The notes under the pieces were generated by a model, which worked only from the letters and a program-made list of their open reading frames with translations, ran no database searches and was not told where the DNA came from. DNA of 64,000 bases, taken from Mariannaea sp. PMI_226. Its lineage: Eukaryota; Ascomycota; Sordariomycetes; Hypocreales; Nectriaceae. Of this stretch, positions 58,180-64,000 are shown piece after piece (the first letter of the stretch is position 1; every line of letters begins with the position of its first letter). Position numbers and translations under genes: made by a program. The DNA lies in NCBI GenBank assembly GCA_024336345.1, contig JANFOG010000007.1:1054001-1118000 (forward strand), given 5' to 3'.

Positions 58180-59856
58180 CTAAGGCAGCTGGAGAATGTC
58201 CTGGAGTCTTGCCAGGTACCCAAAAAGCTCGTTGTCGTGGTATTTCCGTCCAACTATTTGCAAATTGATGGGGGCTCCCTCAAAATTCGTGGCCTCCCAC
58301 AACTCTTTGACATGCTTGCAAGCCTCGCTCGATGGAATATAATCGGAGCTGTACTTCTCGCCAGCTTCTGCGATTATGGGAGTTGGAATTACTACACCAG
58401 GGTAGTCCACAAGGTTGTATAGGGACGTGTAAGTCCAGTAGTACGCCGTATCGTGCGCGCTAGCTGGCCCAACAAAAGCTGGCCCAATAACAATGTCAAC
58501 ATCCTGCTCCTCCCAGCTCTGCGCGAACGCATATCTGAAGTTATCTCTCTCCCTGCGCAACAGGTTGACAGCCTGGACGTCTTGCACCCCGGTTGGCTTC
58601 TGATCCTTCCATATCCACTCGCTTAGATGATGGAGCGGCTCTCCAGAAGCTATGATGGCGCTTCTGTTGCCCTGGCCACCATCTGGCCAGTACATCCGAC
58701 GAACCTTGGACCAGGCATCGGATGCTCCAAATGGCTTGAATTCTTTGACTTCTATTTGGTTGCCAAGCTTGGGGTCAGCGAGAAGCTTTGTCACCCATGA
58801 GATTGCTCTTCGAACGGGTGGCTGGGGCTCAATGAAGCCATCATTGGTAATAATACCAATTTTCAGACGTCGGTCAATGATTGTCTGCAGCCCTGTCCAA
58901 GGAATGGGAACAAGTTTTGGATCTAGGAGATGAGGGCTTGCTTGGAGGATTGTTTTCATCAGTAGATCCATGTCTCTCAGACTGCGACACATTGGCCCTG
59001 TCGAGGCAAGAACATTCAGCTCAGCAGCAGCTGGGTGTGATAGAAATCCTCTCATCGGTAGTGTATATGAAGTCGGCTTGAACCCGTAAATACCACAAAA
59101 TGCAGATGGCCCGCGAACACTCCCGCCAATATCGGTACCGACTCCCAGCACAGAACCTTTCATGGCTACCAGAGCCGCCTCGCCGCCTGTCGAGCCACCA
59201 GCTGAGAGGTGGATGTTGAAGGGGTTTAACACTCGTCCCCAGATAGAGTCACTTTCGAGGTGCATCAAACTCTGCGGTTGATTTGTTTTGCAGTAGAAGA
59301 CAGCGCCCATGCGTCGAAGAATGTCAACCATCTGGCAGTCTGTGTCATCTTTGACAATGCTGCTGAGGCATCCAAGAGAAGAAAACACCCCTGCGATTGG
59401 GATATGATCCTTGATGCTGATGGGAACTCCATGCAGGGGACCGATAGGCTTGCCATTCTTCGCGAGATATTCATCTAACATTTGGGCCTGCTCAATAGCT
59501 TCGTCCATGAACCATTGGGTGAGGCAGCATGTGAGCTGATGAGCAATGATGGCTCGTTTTGAAAAAGCCGTCGCTACTGTGACCGCTGTATACTTGCGGC
59601 CAGCGATTGCTTCAGCAAGGCCAATGGCATCATAGGTTTCCGTAATCTCAATTTCTTCGGCAGTCAGGATGCCACATGTGAGCGGTATACCTGATACATT
59701 CGTCGGTGGGTTTTCGATCAGTTCTCTTGGCAGACGGTATTCATGGGGGACTTTATCGATTAAACCCCTAAGTAGTGCAGCTCGCTGTTTTTCGAACTCG
59801 GCCGTCCCTAGCGGCAGTTCTTTGGCCTGGACGGTAAATGAAAGCTCAAGAGCCAT
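58180..59856 (-). CDS. Amidase-signature hydrolase, acetamidase-like
   Basis: Intronless 558-residue amidase-signature enzyme that hydrolyses an amide to acid and ammonia; the fungal relatives of this length are acetamidase-type enzymes. The catalytic lysine is in GVPISIKDHIPIAG. The signature block is LSAGGSTGGEAALVAMKGS followed by GVGTDIGGSVRGPSAFCG, giving the cis-serine and the nucleophilic serine of the Ser-cisSer-Lys triad. The N-terminus (KQRAALLRGLIDKVPHEYRL) and EIEITETYDAIGLAEAIA match the usual leading helices. No signal peptide is visible, so it is likely cytosolic. With the neighbouring carrier and regulator it could form a small amide-use group. The substrate is unknown. Confidence 0.92.
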   Translation of the reverse strand: MALELSFTVQAKELPLGTAEFEKQRAALLRGLIDKVPHEYRLPRELIENPPTNVSGIPLTCGILTAEEIEITETYDAIGLAEAIAGRKYTAVTVATAFSKRAIIAHQLTCCLTQWFMDEAIEQAQMLDEYLAKNGKPIGPLHGVPISIKDHIPIAGVFSSLGCLSSIVKDDTDCQMVDILRRMGAVFYCKTNQPQSLMHLESDSIWGRVLNPFNIHLSAGGSTGGEAALVAMKGSVLGVGTDIGGSVRGPSAFCGIYGFKPTSYTLPMRGFLSHPAAAELNVLASTGPMCRSLRDMDLLMKTILQASPHLLDPKLVPIPWTGLQTIIDRRLKIGIITNDGFIEPQPPVRRAISWVTKLLADPKLGNQIEVKEFKPFGASDAWSKVRRMYWPDGGQGNRSAIIASGEPLHHLSEWIWKDQKPTGVQDVQAVNLLRRERDNFRYAFAQSWEEQDVDIVIGPAFVGPASAHDTAYYWTYTSLYNLVDYPGVVIPTPIIAEAGEKYSSDYIPSSEACKHVKELWEATNFEGAPINLQIVGRKYHDNELFGYLARLQDILQLP

Positions 59857-60519
59857 GTTGGTTGATTTTCAAAGTTCAGTGGAACAGTCTTCGGGTCTGA
59901 TGCCTTCTAATTTCTGCTTTGCCAAAGTTGCAAGAGCTGAGTGCGGGTGAAGACGTTTATACGTCCAGCCCTGAGGCCCACGCGGGGGCTGATGGGAGCA
60001 ACACCCCGAGTTGGTGGACTCCGGTAGCCTGTCGAGCATACGCGTGTCTCGGCCCTGTTGGATGTGAAGTAGTTAGAGGAGAGACATGACAACATGTACA
60101 GCCAGGTGATTGGTTTTCGATGCCGCTAAAGACATATAGTCATCGCAATCATCTGCAATTGGCTTCCAGTGCAGCTGAGATAAACCAGATCGGAAATACT
60201 TGTCATTGGTTTCTGATACACCCAAAATGGATTACGACGCAAATATCTATTATTGGCTGCTCTCACGGCCGTGACCAATCTAGACCCTTGACCATCTTCG
60301 GAATCACGGAATCAGTCATTCACTGGGTTGTTGGGAGAATTTCGGCGTGCTGCCACACCACCGGCAGTTCGCCTTTGCGCATATTATCCTCGAGATGCCA
60401 ATGTGATCCATGGTCACTGGCCACCCCCTCATCAAAGGCGGGGAAATGATAGTCTAGTCCCCACGCAAATACTATCTCTTGGCATTGACGACGGCGCGGT
60501 CTAGTATTTCCGGGAGCCA
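59857..60519. other. Amidase upstream region up to the transposon
   Basis: Promoter side of the amidase gene and the left flank of the Tc1/mariner insertion. A 66-codon minus-strand frame at 60320-60520 starts exactly at the insertion junction and has no motif. No supported gene. Confidence 0.5.
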
Positions 60520-60521
60520 TA

Positions 60522-60558
60522 CAGCAACTGGCAACAAGTTTTGATCCAAACCTCTGTA
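60522..60558 (+). repeat. Left terminal inverted repeat of the Tc1/mariner element
   Basis: 37 bases, perfectly matching the reverse complement of 61764-61800. Begins at the base after the TA target duplicate. Confidence 0.92.
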
Positions 60559-60650
60559 ACTAGCGGGGCCCCCCACAGGGAAATTAGACTCAATTTTCAA
60601 CGCTGCTTTTACCCCCCTATTTTGCTTCCTTCAACATACAACACCACAAA

Positions 60651-61676
60651 ATGGGCCGCCGTGGGCCAGAGCTATCACCTCAATTACGGTCTCGAATTTG
60701 TGAGCTTCGAAGCTATGGTCTTTCTCATAGCCGGATTAAAGCTTTACATCCAGAGGTCCCTCTTGGAACCATTAAATCAACCCTACGGCTCGAAAAACAA
60801 CGCTTAGATAATCAAAGTAAGCCACGGTCTGGAGCTCCACGGAAGCTTACGGAAGAGCAACGCGATCAAATCTACGATACAATAACGCATATTGATCCAC
60901 ATATTACAACAAAAGATCTACTAGATTCAGTAGATAATGCTTGCAAAGAGAGGTCTTTAAGATATCTTTTGCGAGAGATGGGCCAGCGTAGGTAGATCCA
61001 AAAGAAACGACCTTTACTGAAGCCTGAACATACTGAAAAGAGGCGTCAGTGGGTAGCCCAATACGAGAATATCGACTGGAAGACTATCAAATGGAGCGAT
61101 GAATATTATGTTATAAGAGGGCAAGGGGCCCGGCCTATGTGGACTTTCTTAAGCCCTCGTGAGCAGCTATTACAGGGCGATGTAAAGGAAAGCTCACCAC
61201 AAGGAGCCGTAAGGTAGATATTTTAGGCCTTATTTGGAGCCAGCCTTCGCATAGGGCTAATGGCTCTTCACGGCCGTATTGATGGAGAGCATATCTGCAA
61301 TCTATATCAAGCTATTCTTCCGGAAGTCATCAAGCCAGGTGATATCTTTATGCATAATAATGCTTCTTCACATACAGCTCGGATAGTCAAGGCTTTATTA
61401 GATAAACTAAACATCAAGACCATAATTTAGCCGCCATATTCACCAGACCTCAATCCAATTGAGAACCTTTAGGCCTTAATAAAAGTAGAAATCTATCATC
61501 TTCACCCAAAGCTAAAATTTATAGATAATATAGTCAAAACACAATATGAATTAGTGAAAGCTGCAAAGGAAGCTTGGCATAGCATTGCTGACGAGACCTT
61601 AGAAAATCTAATATCTATAATGCCTAATAGAGTAGCTGCTGTTAAGGCTGCTGATGGTTGGTATACAAAATACTAG
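60651..61676 (+). pseudogene. Tc1/mariner transposase with five in-frame TAG codons
   Basis: Would encode about 341 residues. The N-terminus has helix-turn-helix DNA-binding regions (LSPQLRSRICELRSYGLSHS, and SGAPRKLTEEQRDQI). The catalytic half retains IKWSDE with the first acid, and PPYSPDLNPIEN near the third. The middle DDE position reads HNNASSH where relatives have an Asp-Asn, so a catalytic acid appears lost. TAG codons lie at 60993, 61215, 61224, 61428 and 61470; at these sites relatives usually have Trp, so TGG-to-TAG is the simplest change. On the other strand this is CpA to TpA, the RIP preference. The frame is otherwise uninterrupted. It is a defective copy, not a functional gene. 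Confidence 0.9.
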
Positions 61677-61763
61677 CAAAATAAAGGATCACAAAACTGC
61701 TTAAAGTAGCATATAATAGCTACCTATTTTAGCTAGCATGTCTTTGCGTGGTGACCCCACTGG

Positions 61764-61800
61764 TACAGAGGTTTGGATCAAAACTTGTTGCCAGTTGCTG
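61764..61800 (-). repeat. Right terminal inverted repeat of the Tc1/mariner element
   Basis: 37 bases, the exact reverse complement of 60522-60558, followed directly by the TA target duplicate. Confidence 0.92.
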
Positions 61801-61802
61801 TA

Positions 61803-62330
61803 CGGAGTATATCCGCAGCATCCCCGTGAGTTTGGGGGCCAGAAGTACTTAGTGCTCATAAGAGATTGACCAATCATGTACAATTGCGCCAAATCGCTTC
61901 GACGATCATCCCTTATTAGGCAAATCGACGCCACGACTTCCGTACGCAGCCAATCTTACGACGCTGTGTCTACTGGGGAAAGCTTCCCGTTGAGGCAGCA
62001 ATATCTAGCTATCAGGGACCAGGACTCGGCTCTCGACGGCCAATTCATGGCTTGAATCATGCCCAGTTGGGGTCGTGGTTTTTCTCGCTTCACATTCCAT
62101 CCCAGGACAGGATTGACTATCTGGCTCTTATCATCCATGTCCGGGTGTTGCCTTACAGCGTGGATCACTTGACATCATCAGGTTGTTGGGGCTACATGAA
62201 TAGCGGACGAATATTAAAAGAGTGATGTATTGTCTCACTTCGGTCCGCTTTCCCAGATTCACTGCCTCCAATTTTTCTCTACCTCTCTCCCTTCAATCTC
62301 TCTTCAATTCTCTTTTTTCATACTCAAATA
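61803..62330. promoter_or_regulatory. Upstream region of the right-edge MFS gene
   Basis: About 530 bases with a strongly pyrimidine-rich leader at 62245-62325 directly before the ATG, a feature of many fungal 5' UTRs. No separate gene. Confidence 0.5.
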
Positions 62331-64000
62331 ATGCCCGCTGAGTCGGAAACTAGGCCAGACGGGCACGATGTCGTCCCTGGAACGGTCCATCTCGTGGATC
62401 TAGACCATACACTACATGCCCGTCATGCTAGCAACAGCGGTGATATTGTGCTAGACCCAACACCTTCAAATGACCCGAACGATCCCCTCAATTGGTCTCC
62501 TCGTCGGAAACTTCTTTCGCTCATTAGCCAGAATCTGTGAGCTACAGTAGCTGGATGACCCGATCAAATTGTAGTTTAAACTAACGTTCGTCTAGGTATA
62601 CTTGGTTCGCTGGGATATCGGTGTCAACCGTATATTCAGTCCTCGTACCTCTGTCTGAGGCATCCGGAGTCTCTGTTGCCACACTCAATGAGGGCACGGG
62701 ATATATGTTTTTGTTCCTAGGTTGGAGTCTGCTCTTCTGGCAGCCCTTCTCGTTGCGATATGGCAAGCGCCTTACATACATGATATCAGTCACTGGTGCC
62801 ATTGTTAGTCCTCTATAATGCAATATGACCATGCTGCAATAGTTACTGATCTGTATTATTTAGGGAACTACTATCTGGAGGTAAGAATCAAGCTCCAGGA
62901 AAACCTCCCCAAAGGCAAGCGTAACAAGCCTCGCTTACTCATTTATAGTGCATACGTCAAGAGCAACTCCGAATGGATTGCAAAGTGCATAATTCAGGGC
63001 TTTTTCATCTCTCCTATCGAGGCATTGCCTGAGATTTCTGTCACCGATATTGTATGTCTTCTCTCTGCCCAATGGGCGTTTTGGATGTTGGTAATTAACC
63101 ACGCGGCTAGTATTTTACACACGAACGAGGAACCTACATGGGTATTTATGCATTCACTCTAGCAGGTAGTAATTACTTTGCGCCGGTGATTTGTGGCTTC
63201 ATTGCAGAGCATCAAGGGTGGAGATGGGTGTTTTACTGGCCTGCAATCTTCCTCGGAGCAGTCTTCATCTTTCTGACTTTGTTTATGGAGGAGACCAACT
63301 ACAATCGCAAGATTACAAGACAGCCACAGGAGAGCACTTCGTCTGTCAAGGAATTCCCCGAAGATGAGAAGGACCCGGCCACTTCTGAAACGCCACCGCT
63401 GGCTGAGCTGGGAGAGGTGTACGGGGCACCAAAGACGTTTATCCAGAGAATGGCTGTCTGGCAACCCAACCCGGGCCAGAACATGATTCATCGCGCCATT
63501 CGAAGTCTGAAATTTCTTGGATGGCCGGTCATCTTCTATGCTGGGTTCTCGTACGGCTCTTATCTCATCTGGTTCAACGTCCTGAACGCTACCGCTTCCA
63601 TCATCCTCTCTGGGCCCCCTTACAACTTCGGGTCCTCAATGGTGGGTCTTAGCTACTTATCCTGCTGCATCGGAGTCACTGTTGGATCGTTTGTCTCAGG
63701 CAGACTGAGTGATTGGTTGACGATCAAACTGGCTCGTCAAAATAATGGCATCATGGAGGCTGAGCATCGACTTTGGCCGTTCGTCTGCTGTGTAGTGATG
63801 GTCCCGGGCTCACTTATTCTTTGGGGTGTTGGTGCTCAGCACGGGATCCATTGGTTTGGACTCATTGTTGGGATGGGATGCCTTGCATTTACAAACACGA
63901 TGGGAATAACTCTGAGTGTCAATTACTTGATTGACAGCTACCATGACATTAGTGGCGACGCCATTGTGACTGTCATTATCGTGCGCAATACCATGTCGTT
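62331..64000 (+). CDS. MFS transporter (DHA1-type), 3' end outside window, with a 17-base microexon
   Basis: Multidrug-type major-facilitator transporter truncated by the window edge. Exons: 62331-62536, 62596-62803, 62864-62880, 62949-63051 and 63111 onward. The N-terminus carries the DHA1 signature [16 protein letters not shown]. The third exon is only 17 bases; with it the junction reads [20 protein letters not shown], a normal family sequence, and without it the reading frame is lost. Later segments include [48 protein letters not shown] and, after a charged loop, [18 protein letters not shown]. The frame stays open to 64000, ending within the helix that begins IVRNTMS in homologues. The intron 2 donor is GTTAGT, less common but acceptable. 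Its substrate is unknown, and no cluster is visible around it. Confidence 0.87.

Larger units (their letters stand above)
60522..61800 (+). mobile_element. Tc1/mariner-type DNA transposon with intact termini and dead transposase
   Basis: A 1279-base element bounded by TA at 60520-60521 and TA at 61801-61802, the standard target duplication. Its ends are perfect 37-base inverted repeats (60522-60558 and 61764-61800) that begin CAGCAACTGGCAACAAG. It encloses one transposase reading frame with five internal TAG codons. The element is complete in length with no indel in the frame, so its loss of function comes from point changes. Because the termini are identical, it is probably either a recent insertion or could still be moved by an active relative elsewhere in the genome. 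Confidence 0.92.

Noticed and set aside
60320..60520. 66-codon minus-strand frame possibly truncated by the transposon
   Set aside because: Its ATG is formed at the insertion junction and the translation has no recognisable motif, so gene disruption is not shown.
1..64000. CRISPR arrays, rRNA or tRNA genes, bacterial-type operons
   Set aside because: None seen; the window is intron-bearing fungal nuclear DNA and no RNA-gene consensus could be completed by eye.

Overview
The window is nuclear DNA of a filamentous ascomycete (Pezizomycotina). The evidence is short GT-AG introns of about 50-110 bases with CTAAC-like branch sites, two Zn(II)2Cys6 regulators, a bZIP-DUF3425 regulator, a sphingolipid C9-methyltransferase, a fungal iterative highly reducing polyketide synthase (HR-PKS), and a Tc1/mariner element whose transposase carries CpA-to-TpA-type (RIP-like) nonsense changes. 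I cannot name the species. Gene models below were spliced by eye. They are kept only where reading phase and family motifs agree across each junction.

Layout. 1-1193: 3'-truncated choline/GABA-type permease (minus strand). 1194-11938: about 10.7 kb with no convincing intact gene and one membrane-protein relic near 6.4-7.0 kb. 11939-42382: a secondary-metabolite gene cluster. In order it holds a Zn(II)2Cys6 regulator, an A-T-R carboxylate reductase (NRPS-like), an HSL-type alpha/beta hydrolase, a decayed LovC-type trans-enoyl reductase, a GMC oxidoreductase, an HR-PKS (KS-AT-DH-psiMT-psiER-KR-ACP), a polytopic membrane protein, an MFS exporter, an HxxxD acyltransferase and a PaxM-like FAD monooxygenase. 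42383-51000: conserved genes for pyrroline-5-carboxylate reductase, a threonine-aldolase-like PLP enzyme, a bZIP-DUF3425 factor and sphingolipid C9-methyltransferase. 53504-59856: a Zn(II)2Cys6 regulator, a monocarboxylate-type MFS carrier and an amidase. 60522-61800: a complete but dead Tc1/mariner element. 62331-64000: a right-truncated MFS drug transporter with a 17-base microexon.

How the cluster may work (inference). The HR-PKS would build a reduced or polyene acyl chain, the hydrolase may release it, and the A-T-R enzyme may reduce a carboxylate to an aldehyde or alcohol. The GMC enzyme, FAD monooxygenase and acyltransferase would oxidise, epoxidise and esterify the product; the membrane protein could be a cyclase or transporter, and the MFS protein would export. 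The HR-PKS lacks a recognisable functional ER, and the trans-ER gene that normally compensates is broken here by two internal lesions, so the pathway probably makes a less reduced product than its ancestor did.

Four divergent gene pairs share intergenic promoters. Each of those promoters, and the DNA upstream of the cluster regulator, contains a CGGCCG-centred site; two are the same 14-mer, CTCGGCCGAGCTCA. This is a good candidate for the regulator's operator and supports 11.4-42.4 kb as the co-regulated unit.
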